Below are positions 18,304 through 26,789 of a DNA stretch of 64,000 nt, piece after piece. The notes beneath the pieces were generated by a model, which searched no databases, was not told the DNA's origin, and saw nothing but the letters and a program-made list of their open reading frames with translations. The stretch's first letter is position 1. Each line of letters opens with the position of its first letter. The stretch comes from an archaeon. Lineage in GTDB: Archaea > Asgardarchaeota > Thorarchaeia > Thorarchaeales > Thorarchaeaceae. A program made the translations under genes and the position numbers. Location: contig JAJRZD010000017.1 of NCBI GenBank assembly GCA_024275415.1, positions 1 through 64,000 of the forward strand, in the 5' to 3' direction.

Positions 18304-19626
18304 TCATTTGTCCGCCACTTCATATTGGATTGCCAGCTCATTAGGAACCTCCTCAATGCAGTTTCGCTTCCCGTTCCCGACTTCTCCGGCATGTGCCAGA
18401 GCCCATTTAGCTGCAATAGGGCCAACGACTTCTAAGATCATCGTGGAGATAGCAACGACGCTCAAGATGATGGTTCCAAAGATTGCAGCCTCGCCACCCA
18501 GTGCTACAAACTCGGTTTCGATTATCACACTGAGCCCTAAAGCGACGCCAGCTTGGCTTAGAAGGCATATCCCAAGGTACTTCTTCACAGTTGGTTCGGA
18601 TGCTGTTATCGACCCACCAGCACGAGCTCCTAGTACCTTGCCCAGTGTCCTTCCACCGATGTATAGCGCCGTGAGAAGGATAACTATCCAGCCGATATCG
18701 CCTACGAATATCATCAGGTCCGTCTTTGCACCGGCCAGAACAAAGAACAACATGACGATGGGTGCCATGATCACCTCTAGCAACTGGGGGCCTTGCTGCT
18801 TCTCCTCTGGTACGCCATTGCCAACAATCACTCCGAACGCGATAGCAGCAAGGATGTCGTTGAAAGCAAGATAATCTACAATTCCAATCAAGAGAACTAC
18901 TAGGGCAAGTTCCAGCTCTACAATGACACCTTTCTTCTCTTCACGTTTGACAAACATCGCAAAAACGATACCAAAGATACTTCCTACAATGACCGAGCCT
19001 GCTGTCATTATCAATGGGCTGACAATCACAGTAAGTAGCGTGTTGGTCGCAGGCATCAGCACAAAGAGAGCGTATGCAATGGCTGCGTTGGTCAATACAA
19101 CGGCGATGATGTCATCCATTGCTAACACGAACATGAGTGACTCAGTGACGGGCCCTTTGCATTCATGATCCCATATCACATCCGCTGTTGCTGCTGGCGC
19201 GGTAGCGCTTGCGATGGCCCCCAAAATCAATGCAACATACATCTGTTGCGTCACGATGAAGACGAGGATCGTGACCACCCAGAATGCAGCAGTGGCCTCT
19301 AGGATCACGATTAATAGGATCCTACGAATTCTCCCTCCCAGAACGCTTGTCTTCAGTTCGAGACCTATGTTGTATCCAATCAATCCTAGTGCTAATGAGA
19401 ATATCACGCTCAGGGTGTCCACATCTTCACTACTAATGACACCAAATAAGCGTAAAAGAATCCCAGCCATCATGAACCCGACAACTTGGGGAATGCCTAT
19501 TCTTTTGAACACCTTTGAGGCAATGAATGCCATCACAAGACCGATTCCAATGATAATGGGTATGTTCTCCACAGTTTGCACTCCATCGTCTGATTGTGTT
19601 CCTACAGATAAGCTACAGAGAAACAC
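18304..19626 (-). CDS. CPA2-type cation/proton antiporter
   Basis: A multi-pass (about 12-13 helices) monovalent cation:proton antiporter of the KefB/NapA type. Typical features are the opening helices (IGIPQVVGFMMAGILLR), LGLIGYNIGLELK, the ATAPAATADVIWD stretch in the position of the TAPA-type substrate motif, and the charged MDDIIAVVL helix in the position of the ND/DD ion-binding pair. It ends soon after the membrane domain, so no TrkA-N/RCK regulatory domain is present. The small membrane gene upstream overlaps its start and is probably co-translated. Confidence 0.85.
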   Translation of the reverse strand: MFLCSLSVGTQSDDGVQTVENIPIIIGIGLVMAFIASKVFKRIGIPQVVGFMMAGILLRLFGVISSEDVDTLSVIFSLALGLIGYNIGLELKTSVLGGRIRRILLIVILEATAAFWVVTILVFIVTQQMYVALILGAIASATAPAATADVIWDHECKGPVTESLMFVLAMDDIIAVVLTNAAIAYALFVLMPATNTLLTVIVSPLIMTAGSVIVGSIFGIVFAMFVKREEKKGVIVELELALVVLLIGIVDYLAFNDILAAIAFGVIVGNGVPEEKQQGPQLLEVIMAPIVMLFFVLAGAKTDLMIFVGDIGWIVILLTALYIGGRTLGKVLGARAGGSITASEPTVKKYLGICLLSQAGVALGLSVIIETEFVALGGEAAIFGTIILSVVAISTMILEVVGPIAAKWALAHAGEVGNGKRNCIEEVPNELAIQYEVADK

Positions 19627-19805
19627 GAAACAACACGGGCCATCAAACTTGGATTGTATGTCGTTTCTCTTTGGATGGTTCCCTGCCGAGTAATACGCTG
19701 CTTGATTTTGAATAACACTAACGATATTGCCGCAGCAAAGAACATGAGAGTCACTGAAATGACAAACTCCTCAAATAGTTCGAGTAGCTCAAAGAATGCC
19801 ATCAT
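19602..19805 (-). CDS. Small single-pass membrane protein ahead of the antiporter
   Basis: A 67-residue protein with one membrane helix (VISVTLMFFAAAISLVLFKI) preceded by acidic residues (FELLELFEEF) and followed by a basic cytoplasmic stretch. Its 3' end overlaps the antiporter gene by 25 bp, suggesting coupled translation and perhaps an accessory subunit. The C-terminal end in the overlap looks less protein-like. Confidence 0.5.
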   Translation of the reverse strand: MMAFFELLELFEEFVISVTLMFFAAAISLVLFKIKQRITRQGTIQRETTYNPSLMARVVSCFSVAYL

Positions 19806-20163
19806 TGTTCACCCAGGTATTTTACCCGTCTAGCTTGTCTGTAAGCAGTACCTATCCTCTTCACTAAGTATAGTTTATAATCTATTCTATATGATACTAG
19901 TATATTCAAACTTTAATCTATTACAAACGTAATTAATTTGCTAAATAATTTACCTATAACAATTAGAAAATGTTTATTGGATTTCCAACCCGTCAAAAAC
20001 ACATTTGACTTGATGGTGATTTTGCAAGACCCATTTGTTATTGAATGGAGTCTTCTGTGATGTTACATCTGCACATCTACACTGGCGTTCGAGCGGGTTT
20101 CATTTGATATAACCGAATCTTTATTCTGGGAAGCACACCGGAGGTTGTAAAGGTGGAACGCGA
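19806..20163. promoter_or_regulatory. AT-rich divergent promoter region
   Basis: No gene is seen in these 358 bp between the antiporter operon and the radical SAM gene. Positions 19868-19895 (tagtttataatctattcta) are TATA-like for the minus-strand operon. Positions 20107-20135 are AT-rich and may serve the plus-strand gene, whose TTG start is preceded by aaaggtgga. Confidence 0.35.
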
Positions 20164-21246
20164 TTGAATTACCATGTGGTGCTGACACGAAGGTGCAACC
20201 TAAATTGTCTGTATTGTCATGGTGGTGAGGAGGCTGGTCTGTACACTGAGATAAGCTACTCCCTAGATGACCTTGAACAGTTCCTTTCCACCGATCCAGA
20301 TCCGCAACTGATGTTGTATGGAGGCGAGCCCACTCTTCGAGTTGGGATGATTACAAAACTAATGGATCGATTTCCCCAAGTCCGATTCATGTTGCAGACA
20401 AATGCCCTACGATTGGACAGCATCCCACCTGAGTATGTCAGAAGGTTCCATTCGATCCTCGTGTCAATCGATGGTCCCGTGGAAACCACCGACCATTATC
20501 GCTCTAAAGGAGTCTATTCGAGGGTAATTAAGAACGTACGTTGGCTGAGAGAGATTGGGTATGGTGGCGATGTAGTGGCAAGAATGGCAGTATCGCAGGA
20601 AAGTGACATCTACCGTGATGTACGTCATCTTCTAGACCTTAGAAATCCTCACTTTGACCACGTACACTGGCAGCTGAACGTCATATGGGATGCAGAGGGG
20701 AACTGGCATGATTTTGACGGTTGGTTGAGAACGAGCTATTACCCAGGGATACGAAGTCTTGTACATGATTGGGTCGAGTCCATGCGTAACGGGACTGTAG
20801 AAGGCATTGTACCATTCATCCCGCTTACGAGGTCTCTGCTGACCGGAGAGGCATCGTCGTTACACTGTGGTTCTGGTATCGATACTTTTGCGATTCATGT
20901 TGACGGCTCGATTGGTATTTGCCCCATCTCCCCAGATTGGGACTTCTCCATAGTTGGGAACATCCACGACACGAGCCCCTCTGAACTGCGTGATGTCATG
21001 CACGTCGACGAGCCATGTCCTAGCTGTGACGAGTACTGGCTATGCGGCGGACGATGCCTATTTGCCAACAAAGAACGGCTTTGGGGCGATAAAGGCTTTG
21101 AGAAAGTATGTTCCACCGTGAAATTCCTGATACAGGAACTCAAGAAGGCACTCCCTGAGATCGGACAACTTCTGAGGGCAGGAATGATCGATATTACCGA
21201 TTTCGACTATCCCGAATTCAACAACGGCTGTGAGGTCATACCCTAG
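20164..21246 (+). CDS. Radical SAM/SPASM putative peptide-modifying enzyme
   Basis: A 360-residue radical SAM enzyme. The 4Fe-4S/SAM motif CxxxCxxC is at Cys11, Cys15 and Cys18 directly after NYHVVLTRR, and YGGEPTL and SIDGPVETTD follow. A C-terminal cysteine cluster (CGSGIDTF, GICPIS, CPSCDEYWLCGGRC) is SPASM-like and should hold auxiliary Fe-S clusters. The N-terminus resembles the archaeal AF0577-type group, annotated as putative peptide-modifying enzymes. The TTG start at 20164 puts the motif at the usual distance. Its substrate is unknown. Confidence 0.8.
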   Translation: MNYHVVLTRRCNLNCLYCHGGEEAGLYTEISYSLDDLEQFLSTDPDPQLMLYGGEPTLRVGMITKLMDRFPQVRFMLQTNALRLDSIPPEYVRRFHSILVSIDGPVETTDHYRSKGVYSRVIKNVRWLREIGYGGDVVARMAVSQESDIYRDVRHLLDLRNPHFDHVHWQLNVIWDAEGNWHDFDGWLRTSYYPGIRSLVHDWVESMRNGTVEGIVPFIPLTRSLLTGEASSLHCGSGIDTFAIHVDGSIGICPISPDWDFSIVGNIHDTSPSELRDVMHVDEPCPSCDEYWLCGGRCLFANKERLWGDKGFEKVCSTVKFLIQELKKALPEIGQLLRAGMIDITDFDYPEFNNGCEVIP

Positions 21247-21248
21247 CA

Positions 21249-21752
21249 TCAGTCTTCTTCAATCACATCTTCTTCGAGTAGGTGCTTTTGCATCACGACA
21301 ATCTCCTCTCCCTCTCTTACAGTCCTATCAATGACCTCATAGCCAAGATTCTCATAGAATTTCTGCTGCTCCTCGATAGCATTGTAGACATCGATCTCGA
21401 TATAAGCAGCACCCATATGTTCCAATAGATTCTCTCCGTATTGCACTAGGCGTGTACCAATCTTCCTTTTTCTGTATTGCGACAATACTGCAACACGGCT
21501 TATGACACCGGTGTTGCCCCTCATTTGAACCCGCATACACCCGACCACTGTGTCACCGACAAGTGCGACATATTGTGTTCCCATCTGGATATGCCGTGAG
21601 ATCTTGTCAAGTCCTTCCTGTAGTGCTCCAGGCGTGCGAGATAGTTGCTTCTTGACCTTCGTATAGGCATCCTTGACTATGGATTTGATGACATCCACTT
21701 CTGAGAGGTGTGCTCGACGAATGATTATTTCAGAGTAGTTGTAAATCGGCAT
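21249..21752 (-). CDS. GNAT-family N-acetyltransferase
   Basis: A 167-residue acetyltransferase that uses acetyl-CoA. YVALVGDTVVGCMRV (beta 4) leads to the cofactor loop QYRKRKIGTRLV, and YEIDVYNAIEEQQKFYENLG-like sequence near the end gives the family's final Asn/Tyr helix. The start at 21752 is preferred over the Val-Met start two codons earlier because it lies next to GGTGG. It is tail-to-tail with the radical SAM gene and divergent from a second GNAT gene. Confidence 0.8.
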   Translation of the reverse strand: MPIYNYSEIIIRRAHLSEVDVIKSIVKDAYTKVKKQLSRTPGALQEGLDKISRHIQMGTQYVALVGDTVVGCMRVQMRGNTGVISRVAVLSQYRKRKIGTRLVQYGENLLEHMGAAYIEIDVYNAIEEQQKFYENLGYEVIDRTVREGEEIVVMQKHLLEEDVIEED

Positions 21753-21846
21753 TACCACCTATTGGATTGTGTTCACCATGGGATGTACATAATACCATAT
21801 ATGATTTAGGCATGATACACATTTTGACAGAATACAGTACCACGAT

Positions 21847-22341
21847 GTGAAGGCAATGGTGGCCGAGATTCGAGTTCTCCCTATGGGTGCAGAAGACATG
21901 AACTGGGCGGTTGAATTGTGGGAGCGAAGGTGGAATGGTGACACCGTCATCTCAAGGGGCAAAATTCACAGACTATCTGACGTTTCTGGACTTGTGGCAT
22001 TCGTAGACTCGGAGCGCGTCGTACTCTTGACCTACTCCACAACGAACAATGCTCTGGAAATCGTTTCGCTCGATAGTCTCATGGAGGGTGTTGGGATTGG
22101 CACTGCACTAGTGGATTACTGCATCCAACTCGCAATCAAGAAACACATCAAACGGCTCTGGTTGGTGACTACAAATGACAATGTGGATGCCTTGCGATTC
22201 TACCAGCGCAAGGGGTTCATCCTCTACGCTCTACACAAGGACGCGATTAAACGTTCTAGGAAACTGAAACCAACTATCCCACAGGTAGGTATGTATGGGA
22301 TTCCCATCCGTGACGAGATCGAGCTCGAGTACATCCTGTGA
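21847..22341 (+). CDS. GNAT-family N-acetyltransferase
   Basis: A 164-residue acetyltransferase distinct from its divergent neighbour. Visible elements are GLVAFVDSERVVLLTY (beta 2-4), the acetyl-CoA loop SLMEGVGIGTALVDY and LVTTNDNVDALRFYQRKGF. The start may be GTG 21847 or ATG 21856. The substrate is unknown. Its stop overlaps possible starts of the next small membrane-protein frame. Confidence 0.8.
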   Translation: MKAMVAEIRVLPMGAEDMNWAVELWERRWNGDTVISRGKIHRLSDVSGLVAFVDSERVVLLTYSTTNNALEIVSLDSLMEGVGIGTALVDYCIQLAIKKHIKRLWLVTTNDNVDALRFYQRKGFILYALHKDAIKRSRKLKPTIPQVGMYGIPIRDEIELEYIL

Positions 22342-22424
22342 GTCTGGACGGGAGTCGTTGGTTCCGGCAGTGCTTAGGTTTAATAGACATCGGGGGTTCG
22401 TTTTCGGTATCAGGAGGTCACCTA

Positions 22425-22580
22425 TTGACTGACAAGAACAAAGGCGATGAGAAAGAGGTCGTAGACTCCAAGAAACTCAGCGAACGCGACAAGAAGCAGA
22501 TCCAAGAAGGAGCATGCGTGAACTGTGCATTAATCTCCTTCATTTTTATTGCAATCTCGATACTCGCGATGGTTCTTTAG
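22425..22580 (+). CDS. Small single-pass membrane protein (51 residues)
   Basis: Translation probably begins at TTG 22425, six bases after a perfect AGGAGGT at 22412-22418; the open frame extends upstream to 22338 but that part is poor. The protein has a charged N-terminal half (EKEVVDSKKLSERDKKQIQE), a GACVNCA segment and a C-terminal membrane helix (LISFIFIAISILAMVL), so it is a tail-anchored peptide. The CxxC just before the helix is notable given the peptide-type radical SAM enzyme 1.2 kb upstream. Confidence 0.6.
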   Translation: MTDKNKGDEKEVVDSKKLSERDKKQIQEGACVNCALISFIFIAISILAMVL

Positions 22581-22622
22581 GATATATTTACTACAGCTGC
22601 ACAGAACTTGAACACATATGTA

Positions 22623-22754
22623 ATGGTATATTCTGAAGAACAAGCAGTTAGTGTATTAGGAGTTGATGGCGGTACTAGTACAACAGTGGTCGAGGATTAC
22701 TACTGGTTCTACTTAGCAAGACCGAGTAAAAAAGACAAGAGCGGGGTTTCTTGA
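22623..22754 (+). CDS. Possible 43-residue peptide
   Basis: An ATG-to-TGA frame with acidic/aromatic content (VEDYYWFYLARPSKKDKSG) that ends inside the stem-loop at 22743. No clear ribosome-binding site was found. It could be a real small protein or untranslated RNA leading to the terminator. Confidence 0.3.
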   Translation: MVYSEEQAVSVLGVDGGTSTTVVEDYYWFYLARPSKKDKSGVS

Positions 22755-22770
22755 GAACCCCTTCTTTTTC
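22743..22770. terminator. Stem-loop with T-run between convergent genes
   Basis: An inverted repeat GGGGTT/AACCCC encloses TCTTGAG and is followed by ttctttttc on the plus strand. The minus strand also shows a T-rich tract beyond the stem. It sits 5 bp from the end of the convergent membrane-protein gene and can serve both directions. Confidence 0.6.
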
Positions 22771-22775
22771 TGATA

Positions 22776-24170
22776 CTATTCCTCATCCTCGTCGTCGCCC
22801 AGACGTTTAGGCGCACCGAGTCTCCTGCTTGAATCCACGGAGAGGCGTTTTGGATCGGGGGCAGACAGACTATGTCCTTGCTTGCCTGCTTTGATTCCTT
22901 CGGCTTGCTCGCTTGCCCACGACTCGCCAGGATCTGGTGTCACCTCTGCGATTTCTTCATCCACCTCGTCGGGGCTGTATGTAGCACCCTCTTCCCGGGC
23001 ATGCTCGACAATTCGCTCAAGTCGCTCGGTCTTCAAATAGTAGAGCATGGATATGGTTGCAGCAATGGGGAATGCGATGAGCTTTGCAATGTCCCTGAAC
23101 ACCCAAGTCGCGAGTTGTGCGGACTCGGTTGCAACCCAGCTTCCAAACCAGTCAGCTATGATTGTACTCGACCCGCTCAGGGCAATGATTGAATCCACGA
23201 AGAAGAAGCTGCTTGCTAAGAAGAACGTCAGGAGCGGTCCGAAATCACGAAGGCGGGAACGTGACTCTTCCACTGAGCTGGTTATTGTCGTTCCAATGCC
23301 ACTCAGCGCATATGCGAGGAAGAAGAGGGTCAATATGAGGTCTTGAGCCTCAATGCGTGGAGCTCCAGTCCTTCGCATGATGTTCACAAGGAAGTAACCT
23401 GCATATAGTCCGATGAAGACGACCAGCAGCGAGATGTTAAGTGCTGCTCCTTTTCGTGCGTATTTAAAGAACGCGAACAATGATACCAGAGCGAACAGAC
23501 CCATCATTGCATAAGCAATGACAATAAGCTCATACTGGTTCGTTATGTTTGTCACTGCTGACGAAAAGATACCAGTAACCGCAGTTCCAGCTCCAAGGAT
23601 ATCGTTGGGAATCAATACGAGCGCTGCTAGGGCCTCTGCCCCGATGATGCCAAGACCGATTATCAGGATTATGAAACTGCCAATCCCAATCGCAAATCCG
23701 CCCTTCTTTGGTTCCACTATGGAAGTAAGCCGCAAGCTGGTTCGTGAGGACAGGAATGCCTGAAATGCGATCCAGCCTACCCAACCAAATGCTGCAAAAA
23801 TGTACAGGGCTGCTGAACCAAGTCCGACGCCCAACGCCACTGCAATGGCAAACGAGAGTGCAAGCCATACAGCGCCTTTGAGTTCGGTGACCTTCCCACG
23901 GCCTCTTCTTGTTATCCACAGGTTATCCAGCCCTAACCCCGTAAAGAGCGTGCCCAGTCCAAAGTAGATCGCACCTGTCGCACCAGCGTAGACGAATGTT
24001 GTGGTCAGCACCAACTCGACACTTGAACCAGCTGTAGCAGCTATGATGATCGAGAAGAATATCGATAGAAAAACTGTGACGACGAAGACGATGAGGTAGG
24101 CAACGTATCGCTTCGTCTTGAAAAAGACACCAAGTCCTTCAATCATGTTTGAGAGAATAGGGATTTCCAA
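22776..24170 (-). CDS. Polytopic membrane protein of unknown function
   Basis: A 464-residue protein with about eleven hydrophobic segments over residues 20-395. A cytoplasmic acidic and Ser/Pro-rich tail of about 70 residues ends in DDEDEE. GRGKVTELKGAVWL in an early loop is one of few charged stretches. No transporter signature was recognised. It is the last chromosomal gene before the integrated element, with its 5' end about 340 bp from the left attachment site. Confidence 0.7.
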   Translation of the reverse strand: MEIPILSNMIEGLGVFFKTKRYVAYLIVFVVTVFLSIFFSIIIAATAGSSVELVLTTTFVYAGATGAIYFGLGTLFTGLGLDNLWITRRGRGKVTELKGAVWLALSFAIAVALGVGLGSAALYIFAAFGWVGWIAFQAFLSSRTSLRLTSIVEPKKGGFAIGIGSFIILIIGLGIIGAEALAALVLIPNDILGAGTAVTGIFSSAVTNITNQYELIVIAYAMMGLFALVSLFAFFKYARKGAALNISLLVVFIGLYAGYFLVNIMRRTGAPRIEAQDLILTLFFLAYALSGIGTTITSSVEESRSRLRDFGPLLTFFLASSFFFVDSIIALSGSSTIIADWFGSWVATESAQLATWVFRDIAKLIAFPIAATISMLYYLKTERLERIVEHAREEGATYSPDEVDEEIAEVTPDPGESWASEQAEGIKAGKQGHSLSAPDPKRLSVDSSRRLGAPKRLGDDEDEE

Positions 24171-24512
24171 ATGATTACCTCCCTTATGCTATATGCTTGT
24201 GACCTCCGAGAGTTATAAGGTTTGCATCTTCGTCTACATATGACGTTTTCAGAAACTGTTATTTGATAAAATAAATAACATCGGATATTCAAAGACATTT
24301 TGAAAATGAGGTAACTTTAAGAGGGAATCCGCTTCAAAAACTAATGTGGTCGGAAACTAACAAGGCCTAGTTTTCGTATTATGACCCATGCATGAGGTCA
24401 TATAAAGAGCGAAGGCTTTAAGGCTTAGTTCCGAGCATAGAAACAAGTGGCCGGATCTCTGTGACAGGGCCTAGTTTTCGTAAAAACGCGGACACTTTCG
24501 TTCGCGATGCGG
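24171..24512. repeat. Intergenic region with repeated GGCCTAGTTTTCGTA boxes
   Basis: No gene is seen in these 342 bp. The 15-mer GGCCTAGTTTTCGTA occurs at 24364-24378 and 24468-24482. A weaker relative (AAGGCTTAGTTCCG) lies between them at 24419-24432. Across the element, GGCCTAG followed by CGAAAA occurs at 49309-49321. The spacing is irregular, so this is not an array. The boxes may be remnants of earlier insertion or regulatory sites for the minus-strand membrane gene. Confidence 0.45.
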
Positions 24513-24562
24513 AACATGCCCTCATTACACAAACTCCCCCCCTCCTACCACGATAGCCTTGT
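24513..24562 (+). repeat. Left attachment site (attL), 50-bp direct repeat
   Basis: The repeat runs from aacatgccctcattacac through a run of seven C to cgatagccttgt and is identical at all 50 positions to 49157-49206. The flanks diverge immediately on the outer side; on the inner side cggtcacacctt resembles cgaccacacctt of the right flank. It does not overlap a recognisable tRNA gene. Confidence 0.9.
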
Positions 24563-24981
24563 CATGGATCCGGTCACACCTTAATTATCGCACAAGAACA
24601 TTTCCCAACCCTCAGATACTGACACTGACCACAAACTCGAGCAGGCGGCCAGCAATATCCCTTTCCTCGAGGAAGCTGAACCCCCACGTCAACGTTTCAT
24701 CACGTGAAAGAAATTCGAGGGTTGGTAAAAATAAATGGAAACAACACATTCAAATGCGGAAAAAGCAGTAATAATTTCTGTCTGAGCACTTCGATTTTCG
24801 CTTAGCGTAGCGAAGTGCGGGACACTGAGGCCATCAGTCCGAGGGATTCCCCAAAATCCCTCACTCTCTGTTTTGGGGCGGAGATACACAGTCTTCCTAT
24901 GAGCTCTGCCTCGAGCGGGGCCATTCCTGCGTGCAGGAAGTGGATCCTCTCAAGGGTCTAGTGGGAAGGAGTTGATTCGAC
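24563..24981 (+). promoter_or_regulatory. Left-end leader of the element with nested stem-loops
   Basis: No credible gene is present. A TATA-like stretch (aaaaataaat) lies at 24727-24736. Downstream are stems GCACTTCG/CGAAGTGC (24786-24818, with an alternative TTCGCT/AGCGAA inside) and a bulged stem at about 24819-24838. Two mutually exclusive perfect stems follow: GAGGGATT/AATCCCTC (24841-24862) and CCCCAAAA/TTTTGGGG (24849-24878). A parS-like core interrupted by three bases is at 24695-24709. The first gene has aaggag just before its ATG. It may be a structured 5' leader, a small RNA or part of an origin. Confidence 0.5.
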
Positions 24982-26040
24982 ATGCCAAAACAAAAGAAAG
25001 TAACTGTCGTACACCGGCAGGACGTTCCTGCTGGAAAAATCATCGGACTAGCTCTTGTCGTGATGATCATTGTTGGAGCCGGCGTCGTTGGGATTATATT
25101 TTTGACCACCGGGCAACTGCCTAACTGGCCCGGAGGCACAGGTGGACAGAACACCAACACAACGACCACAACTACTACGACCACGCCGGGTGGTCAAGTG
25201 GCCACATTGACGTGGGAATTCACAGTCCCGGACAACTGGGGTTCAGGACTCGCCTCTGGGGTACATGTCCAGATACGGGGAGAGTCGGGAACACTTGAAG
25301 AAGGCGAAACGTCCTCATCAGGGATATTCACAACTAGCCTCTCATATACTAGCATGGAATACTATGATATTCTTATCGGGAACGGAACAGACGGCTGGGT
25401 GCCGTTCTGGTATCGGAATGTACAAGTCCCGTTATACAACGGGCTAGTCATATCTGGAGCGAAACACAGATCCACACTGTCGGCATATGACTTGGGCACA
25501 TTCTCTTTACAAATCACGTATGGTGCATCAAGGACTAGCATAGCAGATGGAGGCTCATGGAACAAGACCGCCGACGCGGACAAGCAAGAAACCTTCTACT
25601 TCACTGTCCGCAATACTGAAGCGGACAGCGGGTGGATGACATCGGACAACCCAATCTATGATGGTATAGGAGGGTTCGATGACCTACTGAGTAGCGCGGT
25701 GTTAGTTATCGCATTCAACGGGAGCGAGTATCAAGATGTTGAATGGACAAACAATCCATATCCGAGCGATAATGACGGCGCTCGTACAGAGTATTTCATC
25801 GCCCTATCTGATTCGGATGTGACCTACGACTTGGATGAGTATGGTCAGCCAATTTCATCTGGATCTCGTGAAGTGAGTGCGCTACTGGATTTCAGTAATG
25901 TTGCGGGAGCGACTGTGGATATCGTGTTCAGTCTGATTCTTGGTGTAGATGTGGCATGGTTGCAAGACCATACGGGTCTTCCAAGCTCGAGTGTCCAATG
26001 GACACAGCAGACGGACATGCTAATCAACATTGTCAACTAG
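24982..26040 (+). CDS. Membrane-anchored surface protein with Thr-rich stalk
   Basis: A 352-residue protein. A short basic N-terminus precedes one membrane helix (residues about 16-38, LALVVMIIVGAGVVGIIFL). A Gly/Thr-rich linker follows (TGGQ, NTN, a run of Thr), then an extracellular beta-rich domain with GDG/ENG-type turns. The domain begins TLTWEFTVPDNWGSG and includes FYFTVRNTEADSGW. The stalk suggests O-glycosylation. No family was recognised. It is the first gene of the element, preceded by AAGGAG, and a stem-loop with T-run overlaps its stop. It is probably a virion or cell-surface protein. Confidence 0.7.
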   Translation: MPKQKKVTVVHRQDVPAGKIIGLALVVMIIVGAGVVGIIFLTTGQLPNWPGGTGGQNTNTTTTTTTTTPGGQVATLTWEFTVPDNWGSGLASGVHVQIRGESGTLEEGETSSSGIFTTSLSYTSMEYYDILIGNGTDGWVPFWYRNVQVPLYNGLVISGAKHRSTLSAYDLGTFSLQITYGASRTSIADGGSWNKTADADKQETFYFTVRNTEADSGWMTSDNPIYDGIGGFDDLLSSAVLVIAFNGSEYQDVEWTNNPYPSDNDGARTEYFIALSDSDVTYDLDEYGQPISSGSREVSALLDFSNVAGATVDIVFSLILGVDVAWLQDHTGLPSSSVQWTQQTDMLINIVN

Positions 26041-26067
26041 CCCTTCTGGGCTAGCCCTTCTCTTTTT
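26037..26067 (+). terminator. Stem-loop with T-run after the first element gene
   Basis: CTAGCCC-TTCT-GGGCTAG forms a perfect 7-bp stem starting in the stop codon (26037-26054), followed by cccttctcttttt. It would trim or attenuate transcription into the next gene, whose GTG start is only 14 bp on. Confidence 0.55.
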
Positions 26068-26080
26068 GGAGTTGATTAAT

Positions 26081-26743
26081 GTGCCAAAATCGAAGAGAAA
26101 GTCTCAAAGTAGAAGTTCACTGACACGAATGAGTGCCTGCGCAGGCATAGGGTCTTTTATGATCTCTCTCGTGATGCTGATGGTTCTGATAGGTCCGAGT
26201 CTCGGACTAACTGTTGTCGACAACACACCAGATGCGCCAACAGACCCTGTTTTTGATATCGCAGTGCGTATCTACGCGAACGGAATCTCGTACACTCCAA
26301 CTGAGTTCGACTCGGCTACGGTGTCTGGCATCATCACCATCTATGCTGACGTAATGCAAGGATCTGACATACCGTCGACTATCTTCATGGATGTGACACC
26401 TGACGGTGCGAACTCGCCGATGCTGTCTGCACCACTGCAACAATCAACATATGACCAGAATTCCTGGTCTGTCGAGTTCGACACGACTACAATTGAGGAT
26501 GGAGTCTACTGGTTCAAGGTCAAGGCAACTGGAACCAATTCGGCTGGAGACCCTGTGATAATACAGCTCGCAACATTTGGACTTTCCATGGATACAGGAC
26601 GAGGGACTGGAACGAGTGATGTGAACGGAGCTGACGTTGATACGACCGGTGTACTGTCGGGAATCCTTGGAATCATGGCTCTCGTCCTGATCTCACTTTT
26701 CATCTCGTTGGTCGTGCTATTCGGATTCGCCAAGATCGGGTGA
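26081..26743 (+). CDS. Surface protein with N-terminal signal and C-terminal anchor
   Basis: A 220-residue protein beginning at GTG 26081 behind ggagttgatta, the same spacer as the preceding gene. Basic residues lead into a signal/anchor helix (FMISLVMLMVLIGPSLGL). An Ig-like domain follows (GIITIYADVMQGSDIPSTIF onward), then a Gly/Thr linker and a C-terminal membrane helix (GILGIMALVLISLFISLVVL). No family was recognised. The layout fits a small envelope glycoprotein. The next gene starts 46 bp downstream. Confidence 0.65.
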   Translation: MPKSKRKSQSRSSLTRMSACAGIGSFMISLVMLMVLIGPSLGLTVVDNTPDAPTDPVFDIAVRIYANGISYTPTEFDSATVSGIITIYADVMQGSDIPSTIFMDVTPDGANSPMLSAPLQQSTYDQNSWSVEFDTTTIEDGVYWFKVKATGTNSAGDPVIIQLATFGLSMDTGRGTGTSDVNGADVDTTGVLSGILGIMALVLISLFISLVVLFGFAKIG

Positions 26744-26789
26744 TACAATGCCGCGACAGGTAGGTCACAGATCAGCTAGGGAGGTTTCA

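Noticed and set aside
24513..24562. att repeat as the 3' end of a tRNA gene
   Set aside because: Neither strand gives an acceptor stem or T-arm with the flanking chromosome; C-rich and unstructured.
24559..24771. 70-codon plus-strand frame just inside attL
   Set aside because: Starts in the att repeat, Ser/Arg/Asn-rich with no start signal; the region is better explained as a structured leader.
24897..25184. Minus-strand frame beginning with a run of valines
   Set aside because: Antisense of the Thr-rich linker in the surface-protein gene; pure composition artefact.
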